DNA of 64,000 nucleotides from Xylocopilactobacillus apicola (GCF_033095985.1 NZ_AP026802.1:1364001-1428000); one strand, 5' to 3'; counted from the first letter of the stretch, positions 19,112-28,223 are shown. Notes: generated by a model from the sequence alone, not told the origin. Made by a program: numbers and translations.

Positions 19112-21271
19112 TTAAATAATGCAGCTTTCGCACTGATTAGCGCCAACGACATCCCCATCGTCAGTAAAAGTGCGAACGTAATAAATCGACTTTAATCCTT
19201 TGTAAAAAGCATAGTTACGCAAAATACTTAAGTCCCTCGTGGTCTGTTCACGTTCATTCTTCCACTCGTATAGTCCCCGTGGAATCCGACTTCTTAAGAA
19301 AAGCGTCATGCTGATTCCTTGATCAGTATGCTCGGTCGCTGCAGCATAGACGTCAATCATTTTTCGCATATCAAGATCATAGGCTGACACATAATACGGC
19401 AAAGTTTCGTTATTAAGTCCCGCTGCTGGATAATAAATTTTTCCGATTTTCTTTTCCTGCCGTTCTTCAATTCGCTGAATAATCGGTTGGAGAGAAGCAG
19501 AAGTATCATTAATGTAAGAAATTGATCCAGTTGGAGCAACCGCTAATCGATTCTGGTGATAAAGGCCATCTTGCATAATTTCATTTTTGAGCTTTTGCCA
19601 ATCTTTCTTCGTTGGAATAAAGATTCCATGAAAAAGTTGCTTCACTTTGGCTGATTTTGGCATAAAATCTTGCTCAAGGTATTTATCAAAATATTTTCCA
19701 TTTGCATAATCAGATTTCTCAAAATCAGCAAATGTTTCGCTTCGCTCTTTGGCTATTTTATTAGACGCCTTTAAGGTCCAATAGTTTAAAAGCAAAAAGT
19801 AAGTTCCCGTAAACTCCACTGACTCCTCTGATCCATACATGATCTGATTTTGGGCCAAAAAAGTATGCAAGCCCATTGCACCTAATCCAATTGAATGAGC
19901 CAATCGATTACCCTTTACAATTGAGGGAACTGTATCAATGTTTGAGTTATCAGTAACAAATGTTAATGCCCGAACCATGGTCTCAATTGATTTGCCAAAA
20001 TTCTTAGCTTTCATCAAATTAGGAATATTTGTCGAACCTAAATTACAGCTGACATCGCGCCCCAACTCTTGATAAGTTTGATCATTATTTAAAACGCTTG
20101 GCGTTTGAACTTGCATAATCTCTGAACAAAGATTACTCATCACAATTTTGCCATCAATTGGATTTGATCGATTGGCAGTGTCGACATTAATTATATACGG
20201 ATACCCTGACTCTTGTTGGAGCTTTGAAATTTCCGTTTCGAGGTCGCGCGCCTTAATTGTTGCCTTCTGAATTTTTGGATTTGCAACTAATTTATCGTAT
20301 TCCTGAGTCAAATCAACGTAACTAAACGGTACCCCGTATTCTAACTCAACATCGCGAGGAGAAAAGAGATACATCTCTTCGTCTTTGCGAGCTAATTCAT
20401 AAAACTTATCTGGCACAATCACGCCTAACGACAAAGTTTTAACTCGAATTTTTTCATCCGCATTTTCTTTTTTTGCCGACAAAAAATCGACGATATCTGG
20501 ATGAAAAATGTTTAAATAAACGACTCCTGCTCCTTGACGCTGTCCTAACTGATTTGAATAAGAAAAACTGTCTTCAAACAGCTTCATTACTGGCAATACA
20601 CCACTTGCTGCATTAGCATAGCCCTTAATCGGAGCCCCAGCTTCACGTAAGTTACTAAGATTAATGCCGACGCCTCCTCCAATTCGAGAAAGCTGCAAAG
20701 CAGAGTTAATTCCACGCCCAATTGAATTCATATCATCTGTCAATTGAACCAAAAAACATGAAACAAACTCGCCTCTTCTTGCTCGTCCCGCGTTTAAAAA
20801 CGTCGGGGTTGCCGGCTGATAGCGTTGATGAATCATTTCATCAGCCAATAAAATTGCCAGCTGCTCATCGCCCTCAGCTAAATAAAGGGCATTAAAAGCG
20901 ACCCGATCTTCAAAGGTTTCCAGATAATACTCGTTATCGTTGGTTTTTAAAGCATATTGCTTAAAGAACTTGTAAGCTGCCATAAAACTTTTAAACTTAA
21001 AATCAGCATCATAGACATAATTAAAGAGTTTGTTAATAAAAGGCAGCTGATAACGAGCTAAAAAGTCCTTTTCTATATATTTGTGATCGGTCAAATAATT
21101 TAATTTTTCTTTTAAGGTCGGAAACCATTTTAGATTTGGCTTAACGTTCTCCTCAAAAAAAGCCTCAATTGCTTTGTGATCATACTGCAGCGGAATCTTC
21201 CCGTGATCAGGAATATTAATTTTATTATTCAGTTTGAAATAAGTTGGATCTTTAATTTTACTAATTGCCAT
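19112..21271 (-). CDS. nrdE: Class Ib ribonucleotide reductase large subunit NrdE
   Basis: 719 residues, full length. It reduces ribonucleoside diphosphates. Active-site Cys residues lie in FVSCFLVQ and NLCSEIMQ, and the redox pair at the C-terminus is CESC. The glycine-rich LSRIGGGVGINLSNL region is typical. The N-terminus lacks an ATP-cone, as expected for NrdE rather than NrdA. The start overlaps the nrdI stop by 11 nt. Confidence 0.97.
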   Translation of the reverse strand: MAISKIKDPTYFKLNNKINIPDHGKIPLQYDHKAIEAFFEENVKPNLKWFPTLKEKLNYLTDHKYIEKDFLARYQLPFINKLFNYVYDADFKFKSFMAAYKFFKQYALKTNDNEYYLETFEDRVAFNALYLAEGDEQLAILLADEMIHQRYQPATPTFLNAGRARRGEFVSCFLVQLTDDMNSIGRGINSALQLSRIGGGVGINLSNLREAGAPIKGYANAASGVLPVMKLFEDSFSYSNQLGQRQGAGVVYLNIFHPDIVDFLSAKKENADEKIRVKTLSLGVIVPDKFYELARKDEEMYLFSPRDVELEYGVPFSYVDLTQEYDKLVANPKIQKATIKARDLETEISKLQQESGYPYIINVDTANRSNPIDGKIVMSNLCSEIMQVQTPSVLNNDQTYQELGRDVSCNLGSTNIPNLMKAKNFGKSIETMVRALTFVTDNSNIDTVPSIVKGNRLAHSIGLGAMGLHTFLAQNQIMYGSEESVEFTGTYFLLLNYWTLKASNKIAKERSETFADFEKSDYANGKYFDKYLEQDFMPKSAKVKQLFHGIFIPTKKDWQKLKNEIMQDGLYHQNRLAVAPTGSISYINDTSASLQPIIQRIEERQEKKIGKIYYPAAGLNNETLPYYVSAYDLDMRKMIDVYAAATEHTDQGISMTLFLRSRIPRGLYEWKNEREQTTRDLSILRNYAFYKGLKSIYYVRTFTDDGDVVGANQCESCII

Positions 21272-21635
21272 GGTCTAGTCTTTCTACAATTTCTTTAACT
21301 TTGCTAACATCTTCTTGCGTACCATTAAATTCATATGCGTATAAAAGCGGCAAATGGTAATCAAGGCAAAGATCTTTGGCGGTATAAATAAATTTTTCTG
21401 CAAAATTTCGATTGCCGCTACCAATCACTCCGCGACAATTTTGCAAGTTATTCTGATATTCCAAAAAATCATTAACAACACTGGTTGTTTCTTCGTCATA
21501 GGTCGGAACCAACAAAACAAAGGGCTCTTTGAGCGTAAAAAAAGGATTAGCTTCTGTGATCTCTTTATTCGCTAATCCCAATTTTTGTACAAATCTTTTA
21601 GTTTGACCAGTTATGGAAAAATAAACGAGTTTCAC
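21261..21635 (-). CDS. nrdI: Class Ib RNR flavodoxin NrdI
   Basis: Flavodoxin-like protein that supplies oxidant for the manganese cofactor of NrdF. The family start VKLVYFSITGQTKRFV (phosphate-binding SITGQT) begins at GTG 21635, 1 nt after the nrdH stop. A longer frame from ATG 21662 would overlap nrdH by 26 nt and adds residues unlike the family. GVIGSGNRNF is the flavin-binding loop. About 124 residues. Confidence 0.9.
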   Translation of the reverse strand: MKLVYFSITGQTKRFVQKLGLANKEITEANPFFTLKEPFVLLVPTYDEETTSVVNDFLEYQNNLQNCRGVIGSGNRNFAEKFIYTAKDLCLDYHLPLLYAYEFNGTQEDVSKVKEIVERLDHGN

Positions 21636-21636
21636 A

Positions 21637-21876
21637 TTAAGCAACAAGCTTTCTAAGCTCATCTGGCCGAAATCCAGTCAGAGTAAGTTCATCAGCTTTA
21701 ATCACTGGTAAAGACATAAATCCTTCGTTCATCAGTTCTTCTCTTGCCGCAGGCTGTTCATCAATATTAATTTCAGAAAAAACAACGCCATGTTCACTTA
21801 GAAAACGTTTAACCATCTTGCATTGCATACAATTATTTCTTGAAAAAACTGTGATTTTCTGTTTACTCGAATCCAT
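21637..21876 (-). CDS. nrdH: Glutaredoxin-like protein NrdH
   Basis: 79-residue electron donor for NrdE. The redox motif is CMQC in SRNNCMQCKMVKRFL, and the conserved end is LTGFRPDELRKL. The ATG at 21876 is chosen for its AAGGAAG 9 nt upstream. The frame extends further upstream, but that extension runs through the preceding terminator. First gene of nrdHIEF. Confidence 0.95.
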   Translation of the reverse strand: MDSSKQKITVFSRNNCMQCKMVKRFLSEHGVVFSEINIDEQPAAREELMNEGFMSLPVIKADELTLTGFRPDELRKLVA

Positions 21877-21899
21877 CTTTAAATTACTTCCTTGATTTA

Positions 21900-21946
21900 T
21901 GATACCTCTAGGATAAGAAAAAAAAGAAGTTCCGTCAAGGAACTTC
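21900..21946 (-). terminator. NusG-gene terminator with an overlapping candidate nrd promoter
   Basis: GAAGTTCC-TTGAC-GGAACTTC followed by eight T (stem 21926-21946) terminates secE-nusG transcription. On the same strand a TTGACG (21933-21938) formed by the loop and 3' arm lies 17 nt from TATCCT (21910-21915). That makes a plausible promoter for nrdHIEF inside the terminator. Confidence 0.7.
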
Positions 21947-22029
21947 ATCTACATATAGTATGTTTTATTATTTTTATTGAACAAACACGTCAATAGCTAG
22001 AAACCCTTGCCTGAAGCGATTTCGAAGTA

Positions 22030-22581
22030 CTAAATTTTTTGGACCTGAAAAAAATCGACTTCAGTATCAGTATCTCGCCCAAACATCTGAACGCTCAAGT
22101 TCAATTTATGTCGATCAACATTAATATCATTAATCTTACCCTCTAAACCTTCAAAGGCACCATCAATGACCTTGACGCTTTCACCAATTTCAAAATCATG
22201 ATTTACCGGAGTTGCAGCAGCAGCTTCCTTCGCCAAAATGTCTTCAACTTCTTCTGGTAAAAGTGGTGCTGGCTTAGAACCCGCGCCATGAGAACCAACA
22301 AAACCTGTTACGCCAGGCGTGTTCCGCACAACAAACCAAGAACGATCGGTCATCACCATTTCTACTATTACATATCCTGGAAAAGTTTTTTTCTCTTCCG
22401 TCTCCATTTTTCCAGTCCGAGAGTTCTTAACTCGCTCTTCAGTAGCAGGAACAATGACATCAAAAATATAATCTTCCATGCCCATTGATTGAGCACGTGA
22501 TTTTAAGTTTTCTTTAACTTTATTTTCATACCCTGAATAAGTATGTAAAACGTACCATTGCTTTTCAGCTGTTTCAACCAT
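22030..22581 (-). CDS. nusG: Transcription termination/antitermination protein NusG
   Basis: 183 residues. The NGN domain (about 1-120) has KQWYVLHTYSGYENKVKENL, PGYVIVEM and RNTPGVTGFVG. A KOW domain follows (IGESVKVIDGAFEGLEGKI). It binds elongating RNA polymerase and couples to Rho or ribosomal S10. It follows secE by 17 nt, the usual secE-nusG order. GAGG lies 8-9 nt before the ATG. Confidence 0.97.
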   Translation of the reverse strand: MVETAEKQWYVLHTYSGYENKVKENLKSRAQSMGMEDYIFDVIVPATEERVKNSRTGKMETEEKKTFPGYVIVEMVMTDRSWFVVRNTPGVTGFVGSHGAGSKPAPLLPEEVEDILAKEAAAATPVNHDFEIGESVKVIDGAFEGLEGKINDINVDRHKLNLSVQMFGRDTDTEVDFFQVQKI

Positions 22582-22598
22582 AAATCTGCCTCGTCAAT

Positions 22599-22772
22599 TT
22601 AGAATATAAATTTATTCAATAATAGAGTTAAGACCATGTCACAAACAGCAAAGTAAGCCGCAAAAATGATGGCATAAGAAATGACAGTCCAAGTGTCGTG
22701 TCTTGTTTCTTTACCAGTTGGCCAAGTTGTATCTTTTATTGTCTGCCCAACGCTCTTGAAAAATTTACCCAT
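22599..22772 (-). CDS. secE: Preprotein translocase subunit SecE
   Basis: 57-residue single-span membrane protein. It starts MGKFFKSVGQTIKDTTWPTG, with the amphipathic helix and the conserved TWP element, then has one transmembrane helix (VISYAIIFAAYFAV). The length fits short Gram-positive SecE. It lies directly upstream of nusG in the same operon. The rpmG gene that often precedes it is not present here. Confidence 0.95.
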   Translation of the reverse strand: MGKFFKSVGQTIKDTTWPTGKETRHDTWTVISYAIIFAAYFAVCDMVLTLLLNKFIF

Positions 22773-22808
22773 TACAAACTCATCCCATCCTATTTTTAAT
22801 TATTATCG

Positions 22809-22836
22809 ATTATATCACAGATCTGCGATACTTCAA
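22809..22836 (-). promoter_or_regulatory. Promoter of secE-nusG
   Basis: TTGAAG (22831-22836) and TATAAT (22809-22814) on the minus strand with a 16-nt spacer, about 37 nt upstream of the secE ATG. Confidence 0.75.
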
Positions 22837-22846
22837 AAAATTAATC

Positions 22847-23650
22847 TTAATCATATTTGCCAGCTAAAATTTGCTCAATAGTTTTTAAGACCCCTTGCTC
22901 GTTGTTACTTGGAACTACTTCTAAGGAAACTTGTTTAATCTTCTCGACCGCATTGTCCATTGCAAAGCTATATTTGACACTTTCTAACATTTCTAAATCG
23001 TTATAGTTATCACCAAACGCTGCAACTTCGCTAGGGTCAATCTGAAGTTTAGTTAAAAGTTTAGTAAGCCCTGTACTTTTATTGACGCCTTTTTGGTGGA
23101 TATCGAGACTTTGTCGACCACTAGTAACAAGATCGACATGCTCACCTACCAAATCGCGCAAATAACTGACGAGTTCATTTTGAATATGAAGCGAAATATT
23201 GTAGAAATTGTCATCAATATTCTTAAAATCTTCAACTTCTACAACATCTGACCAAAGATGACGAATGACAAAGCGATACAGCCAATGAGCACGGCTTGTT
23301 ATATATCCGCTTTTGGTACCTGAGATCATAGTGTTAATCTTACTAAATTTTGGATCATCTTTTAAAATTTCAATGATTTTAAGAGCTGCCTCACGTGGGA
23401 TGTAATCTTCAGCAATGATTCCCTGTTTACCAACAACTTCTGCCCCATTTTCAACCACATAGTAAAGCTGATCTGCAAATGGCGCAAAAATTTTTTGAGG
23501 CCGCGATAATCTAGAGCCCGTGGCTACAACAAAATAAATCTGACGTTTGTTTAACTCTTGCAGGAGTTCTTTGAACTTACGCCGATCATATGATTGATTT
23601 CTTTTGATAAAAGTTCCATCAATGTCAGTTGCGATTAATTTAATTGGCAT
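22847..23650 (-). CDS. Cof-type HAD-IIB family phosphatase
   Basis: 267-residue sugar-phosphate or FMN/PLP phosphatase type. Motif I is ATDIDGTF, the Ser/Thr motif is VATGSR, and motifs III/IV are KGVNKSTGL and AFGDNYNDLEML. A C2b cap domain lies between. The start overlaps the preceding 47-codon ORF by 11 nt. The physiological substrate is unknown. Confidence 0.92.
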   Translation of the reverse strand: MPIKLIATDIDGTFIKRNQSYDRRKFKELLQELNKRQIYFVVATGSRLSRPQKIFAPFADQLYYVVENGAEVVGKQGIIAEDYIPREAALKIIEILKDDPKFSKINTMISGTKSGYITSRAHWLYRFVIRHLWSDVVEVEDFKNIDDNFYNISLHIQNELVSYLRDLVGEHVDLVTSGRQSLDIHQKGVNKSTGLTKLLTKLQIDPSEVAAFGDNYNDLEMLESVKYSFAMDNAVEKIKQVSLEVVPSNNEQGVLKTIEQILAGKYD

Positions 23651-23783
23651 CCTTGCGCCTCTTTTTTATTTTTTTTTGACGCATCAATTCGTTGACATTA
23701 TCAATCAAATTATGAAATGCCGCTGCAGCCATCCCTAGGACTATTAGACCCATCATCCACTCTAAAATTGTATTTTTGGACAT
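23640..23783 (-). CDS. Small single-span membrane protein (47 aa), unknown
   Basis: ORF starting MSKNTILEWMMGLIVLGMAA, preceded by a perfect GGAGG 6 nt upstream. One transmembrane segment (about 8-24) is followed by a short helix and a very basic tail (RQKKIKKRRKD). Its stop overlaps the start of the Cof-type phosphatase by 11 nt, so the two are translationally coupled. No family recognised. Confidence 0.72.
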   Translation of the reverse strand: MSKNTILEWMMGLIVLGMAAAAFHNLIDNVNELMRQKKIKKRRKDAN

Positions 23784-23884
23784 CCGTTACCTCCAAAGTT
23801 CAATTAAAACCTCCTGGCTCAAAAGCTTCGTCTAATATTGTAACATCCAATAAGACATATATGTGATTTTTCTATATCAATAGT

Positions 23885-23921
23885 CAAAAAAAGGCTAAAC
23901 CAAAATTAATTGATTTGCCTA
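23885..23921 (-). terminator. Terminator after the MMPL transporter gene
   Basis: The minus strand has ATAGGCAAA ... TTTAGCCTTTTTTTG. The stem is imperfect but sits directly after the stop and ends in seven T. Confidence 0.6.
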
Positions 23922-23926
23922 TTTTC

Positions 23927-26900
23927 TTAATCGTTAGAATTCTTTTGATACATTCGTTTGTTATGCCACTCGGTTAAGCTTATTAAGACTGACATGGACA
24001 TCGGCAATGCAATGACCAAAATCACAAGCCCAATGATAACTGCAAGTGCAACCTGAATCAAGGTTGTCACACCTGATGGCATCAGGGCCGCAAACGTACC
24101 ACTTAAAATAATCGCGGCTGAAATAACAACCGGACCAATCACCTTCGCTGAGTCAAGCATTCGCTCCTTCATATCTCTAATGTCTTTTGCGTCTTTAAAG
24201 TGAATCATCAAGAAGATACTGTAATCAACACCCAAAGCAACTAACATGATAAAGCTAAAGAACGGAGTATTCCAGCTGAGCATTGCATTTCCTAAAACCC
24301 ATTTAGAAATTACCCGCGCTAACCAAAGCGAAGAAATATAGGTCAACAAAAGCGTTGTAATAATAGTCATTGGTTGTAAAACTGATTCAGTCACTACCAT
24401 CAGTGCAACCCCGATTCCGATAATCATAATTGACGCCGTTCTAATAAAGTCGCCATTAGCAATGTTACGCAAATCGTTATTCTGAGACGTCTGTCCATCA
24501 ATCGCAACTTTTGCATCTTTAAGATCACCATGCTTGATTTTTGAATCTAAATCTTTCTGTAAATCAACCAACTCCTGTGAAACTTTTTCAGAGTTGGGAT
24601 CTCCTTCAAAAATCATCAGCATGTGAGTAATTTTACGATCATCACTCATATACGTATCTAAGGATGGTTTGAAATCTTTACTTGTAATCATTTTCTTTGG
24701 TATATAGAAATTATCACCAATGTATGATTTTTGTAGCGGCACCAGATAATCTTTCATCTGATCACTACCTTTAATTAACTGATCCAGACCATCCTCGGCT
24801 GATTTTAATCCATCCTGAAGTTGAGTGACTTTAGTTGATAAATCTTTTAATTGCGTATTTAATGTCTGAACGCCTGCATTAACCTGAGATGTTGCAGAAG
24901 CTGCGCTTTGGGCACCGCTTGTTAATTGAGCACCATTAGCAGCTAATTGACTAGTACCGGCTCCGAGCTGATCCACTCCATTAGTTAAAGAAGGAACCTT
25001 GTTATTTAGTTGGCCAACTCCGCCCGAAAGTTGATTGGAACCTTGAGCCAATTGAGCAACTGAACTTTGTAATTGATTAATTTGATTTTTAATCTGCTGA
25101 GCTTTTTCAGGGCTCTGGTCCCCTAATGATGCTAAAATTTGATTTGCTTGAGCAGAGAAAGTATTCACACCCTCCTGCAACTGAGCCATACCACCAGCAA
25201 GTTTTTGCGAATTAGTATTTAATTGATCAACTCCGCCACTTAAAGCTGGAACTTTATTTTGAACCTGACCAATTCCATTAGATAGATCGGCCGATCCTTG
25301 AGTCAATTGAGCAGTTGAACTTTGGAGTTTGGTTAACTGTTCCTTAATTGCAGCTGCTTGTTTTGCGTCTTGTGCCTCAATTTGTGGCAACAATTGCGTC
25401 ATTTGAGTCACAAAAGTATCAATACCCTGTTTTAATTGACTCATGCCGCCAGATAATTGTTTAGAACTATCACTTAATTGGTTAACTCCCGTATTTAGAC
25501 TTGGGAAATTACCTTGTAATTGACCAATACCACCTGAAAGTTGAGTTGAACCATCTTTTAACTGACTAACTGAACTATTTAATGTGTTTAGCTGGGTCTT
25601 AATTTCAGATGCGTTCATTGATCCAGAAGCATCTAATAATTTATTAGCTTGACCAACAAAACTATTTACACCTTGCTTTAATTGACCCATGCCCCCAGCT
25701 AGTTGCTGAGTACTCGTGCTCAACTGATTTACCCCACCTGCAAGCGTTGGCAACTGACTATTTAGCGTTTGAACTCCGTTATCCACTTGAGCCGCACCAC
25801 TTGTATATTGGTCAACGCCACTGGCAAGTTGTTCAGTTCCACTTTGTAATTGATTAGTTCCATCAGCTAATTGTTGAACTTTACCAATACTTTCATCGAT
25901 ATTTGCGGCAGCTAACTGATTGTTTGCACCCTCTAAGCCAGACTTAATTTTCTTCAAGCCTTTTTCAGAAGTATCAATTCCTTTATTGATCGTCTTTAAC
26001 TGATCCTTAAGATAAAGCTGCTTGATTTTACTTCCACCAGGCTGAGTCACTGAATTAATCGATTTTACACCTGGTTCTTTTTGCAAGTATTCGGTCAATT
26101 CATCAATCGCTGCTAAACTTGCTTGATTATCTAAACGCTTATTACTTTCGATATAAATCGTCGCTGGGGCAGACATCCCCTTACCAAAATGATCTTGGAT
26201 CACAACGTAACCTTTTTTAGCAGGGTAGCTATCTGGAACTTCGTCAGCGTTGTTAAAGTTTAAACGCATGCTTGTATTAAACAATCCTGGCAATCCAGCT
26301 ATTAAAAGAACTCCTAAAATAATTACTGGCTGAGCGATACTAACCTTAGATAGTCCGTGCCAAAGCTTACTTTCTTTAACTCCGTTTTTAACCTTACTAG
26401 GCCAAAACATTTTTGCTCCAAGAGTTGACATAAAGAAGAAGTTTAAAGTTAATAGAACGGCTAAGAGAACTAATACCCCAATTGCAACCCCTACTGCACT
26501 TTGATAGAACGAGAATTTCGCAAGTGCTAAGACTGAAAATCCTATCAAAACGGAAATACCACTATATAGAACAGTTCTTCCACCGTGTTTCAGAGCTGCG
26601 CGCGTCGACTCTTCGGCAGACAAACCTTCCGAAAGTGATTGCTTGAAATAATTGTACAGTAAGATATTGTAATCTGTTCCAATTCCAAAGAGAACAACGA
26701 CTAAGAATACTTGCGTGAAATTAGAAATGGGAAAATCAAATTTGTCAGCTAAATTCATGATGATACTTAGTGAAGTTAGAAAAGCAACCCCAACATTAAG
26801 TAAAGAAATTATCGGTACAATAGGCGAATGGAAAACAATTACCAAAACAATAAAAATGAAGATTATCGCAATGACTTCAGTTTTTTGAATCCCTTTTTCA

Positions 26901-27406
26901 GCAACTGTATTAAAGTCACTATTAATCGCATCTATACCTGTCACATAACTTTTTAGACCTGATATTTTAATTTTCTTTTGCAGTTGCTCAACTTGTTTAG
27001 TCACTGGTTGATTGGTTTTGACAGTAATTTGAGCCAGCTGCGTGGTTTTATCTTTAGCAATCAATTGCTTTCTGGTCTGCTCATTATCGTTTGGACCCAT
27101 AATCGTAGTGACCGAAAGATCATGATCGCTTTTAAGATCTTTTAATTTACTTTTAATCTGATCACTTTGATCACCCGTTATTGGCTTTTCAGCGTTAAAC
27201 ACAGCAATATAGGTTCGTACTGATTTATTGTTATTCGCCTTTTTTTCGATTTGAGCCGCTTGTTGACTCTCGACGTTGTTTGGTAATTTGATTGCTCCTT
27301 TTTCGCGAACCAATTGCGAAATATTAGGCATTGTAACCAAAGAAATTGCTACTATAACAATCCAGATCACAAGTGCAGGAACGTGTTTTTTCATAAGTTT
27401 GGACAT
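23927..27406 (-). CDS. MMPL/RND-family exporter with long repeat-rich extracytoplasmic domain
   Basis: 1159 residues from ATG 27406, with GGAGG 6 nt upstream; an upstream in-frame ATG lacks a ribosome site. There is one N-terminal helix, then two membrane blocks of about six helices (about 200-370 and 960-1140) with MMPL-type motifs (GIGTDYNILLYNYFKQ and ALGVDYSIFLMIHFKD). Between them lies a roughly 500-residue outside domain with three tandem units of about 83 residues. The family exports lipids, fatty acids or toxic lipophiles in Gram-positives. A TetR gene is divergent, so a FarE/FarR-like fatty acid response is a reasonable guess. Confidence 0.9.
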   Translation of the reverse strand: MSKLMKKHVPALVIWIVIVAISLVTMPNISQLVREKGAIKLPNNVESQQAAQIEKKANNNKSVRTYIAVFNAEKPITGDQSDQIKSKLKDLKSDHDLSVTTIMGPNDNEQTRKQLIAKDKTTQLAQITVKTNQPVTKQVEQLQKKIKISGLKSYVTGIDAINSDFNTVAEKGIQKTEVIAIIFIFIVLVIVFHSPIVPIISLLNVGVAFLTSLSIIMNLADKFDFPISNFTQVFLVVVLFGIGTDYNILLYNYFKQSLSEGLSAEESTRAALKHGGRTVLYSGISVLIGFSVLALAKFSFYQSAVGVAIGVLVLLAVLLTLNFFFMSTLGAKMFWPSKVKNGVKESKLWHGLSKVSIAQPVIILGVLLIAGLPGLFNTSMRLNFNNADEVPDSYPAKKGYVVIQDHFGKGMSAPATIYIESNKRLDNQASLAAIDELTEYLQKEPGVKSINSVTQPGGSKIKQLYLKDQLKTINKGIDTSEKGLKKIKSGLEGANNQLAAANIDESIGKVQQLADGTNQLQSGTEQLASGVDQYTSGAAQVDNGVQTLNSQLPTLAGGVNQLSTSTQQLAGGMGQLKQGVNSFVGQANKLLDASGSMNASEIKTQLNTLNSSVSQLKDGSTQLSGGIGQLQGNFPSLNTGVNQLSDSSKQLSGGMSQLKQGIDTFVTQMTQLLPQIEAQDAKQAAAIKEQLTKLQSSTAQLTQGSADLSNGIGQVQNKVPALSGGVDQLNTNSQKLAGGMAQLQEGVNTFSAQANQILASLGDQSPEKAQQIKNQINQLQSSVAQLAQGSNQLSGGVGQLNNKVPSLTNGVDQLGAGTSQLAANGAQLTSGAQSAASATSQVNAGVQTLNTQLKDLSTKVTQLQDGLKSAEDGLDQLIKGSDQMKDYLVPLQKSYIGDNFYIPKKMITSKDFKPSLDTYMSDDRKITHMLMIFEGDPNSEKVSQELVDLQKDLDSKIKHGDLKDAKVAIDGQTSQNNDLRNIANGDFIRTASIMIIGIGVALMVVTESVLQPMTIITTLLLTYISSLWLARVISKWVLGNAMLSWNTPFFSFIMLVALGVDYSIFLMIHFKDAKDIRDMKERMLDSAKVIGPVVISAAIILSGTFAALMPSGVTTLIQVALAVIIGLVILVIALPMSMSVLISLTEWHNKRMYQKNSND
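24998..25758 (-). repeat. Three tandem ~83-residue repeats inside the MMPL exporter
   Basis: Each unit follows the pattern PxLxxGVxQL - QLAGGMxQLxxGVxxF - QLxxLxSSxxQLxxGSxQLSGGIGQL. Units begin near 25755, 25508 and 25253, and a partial fourth near 24997. They should form long alpha-helical coiled coils outside the cell. The sequence identity between units suggests recent in-frame duplication. Confidence 0.8.
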
Positions 27407-27440
27407 TCTTATCCTCCAAAAAATAAATTGAAAGCGTTTC

Positions 27441-27466
27441 ACAACTGTTCAAAATTTTACAGTTGT
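27441..27466. promoter_or_regulatory. TetR-type operator between the MMPL gene and tetR
   Basis: Perfect inverted repeat ACAACTGT (27441-27448) and ACAGTTGT (27459-27466) with a 10-bp centre, in the divergent spacer and close to the MMPL start. A likely binding site for the TetR protein encoded at 27583. Confidence 0.7.
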
Positions 27467-27525
27467 AAAATTACAAGGAATATCCTAAAATGGTTCTGTT
27501 AAAGTTACAAGTGCCAATTTTTCTA

Positions 27526-27554
27526 TTGCAGTTAATTATTAGACATGATATTAT
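27526..27554 (+). promoter_or_regulatory. Promoter of tetR
   Basis: TTGCAG (27526-27531) and TATTAT (27549-27554) with a 17-nt spacer. The ATG follows 29 nt downstream, after AAGGAG. Confidence 0.7.
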
Positions 27555-27582
27555 TATTTGTAATAATTTTTAAGGAGATAAA

Positions 27583-28164
27583 ATGAGATTTGAATCAAGT
27601 AAAGGACAGTCTTTAGGAGTTCAAAGAACTCTTAAAGCTTTCGAAAATGCAATGTTTACCCTATTAAGCAAACAAAAATTTGAAAAAATTACGGTTAGTA
27701 AAATTTGTGAACAAGCCATGTATCCAAGGGCAACATTTTATAATTATTTCAGCGATAAATACGATCTTTTGGACTATTGTTGGAACTCAATTAGCCAAAA
27801 TATTCATCTGGATCAAATTGACCCGAAACATATTAGATCCTCATTTTTCGAAGTTTTTGATCAAATTTATGAACTATTTTTTTCCTATCAAGAAGTTTTG
27901 ATTGGAATTATTGAAAATAATCCATTAAATAGTCGATTAGCACAAAATTTTATTAATCATTTTTCGAATATTTTAGAAAAAGTCCTTAGTGACGAAATTG
28001 GAGAACAAAATGAGATGATTCCTGTCAGATTATTAGCGCAACAATACAGCAATTCTGCTGTAATTATTTTGAGCTGGATTTTTCTAGAAGGTCATCCAAC
28101 GTCACTAGAAGAGGCTCACCGCTATTTAACTGTCTTAGTTGGAAATAATATCTTACCAGAGTAA
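27583..28164 (+). CDS. TetR/AcrR family transcriptional regulator
   Basis: 193 residues. The N-terminal HTH is KITVSKICEQAMYPRATFYNYFSDKYDLL, the standard TetR layout in which F-Y-N-Y-F precedes the dimer domain. The C-terminal ligand domain is not assignable. It is divergent from the MMPL exporter with a shared operator, so it probably represses the exporter and responds to its substrate. Confidence 0.92.
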   Translation: MRFESSKGQSLGVQRTLKAFENAMFTLLSKQKFEKITVSKICEQAMYPRATFYNYFSDKYDLLDYCWNSISQNIHLDQIDPKHIRSSFFEVFDQIYELFFSYQEVLIGIIENNPLNSRLAQNFINHFSNILEKVLSDEIGEQNEMIPVRLLAQQYSNSAVIILSWIFLEGHPTSLEEAHRYLTVLVGNNILPE

Positions 28165-28194
28165 AAGCATTTACCTTTTATAAAGGCTTTAACT

Positions 28195-28222
28195 ACCAGC
28201 GTCTCAAGGCGTTGGTTTTTTT
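28195..28222. terminator. Terminator between tetR and the P-type ATPase gene
   Basis: Stem ACCAGCG (28195-28201) / CGTTGGT (28210-28216) followed by seven T on the plus strand. It can also serve the convergent ATPase gene. Confidence 0.75.
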
Positions 28223-28223
28223 A

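Noticed and set aside
27428-27443. cre-like TTGAAAGCGTTTCA near the MMPL start
   Set aside because: Half-site spacing is one base short of the cre consensus; the neighbouring TetR palindrome explains the region better.
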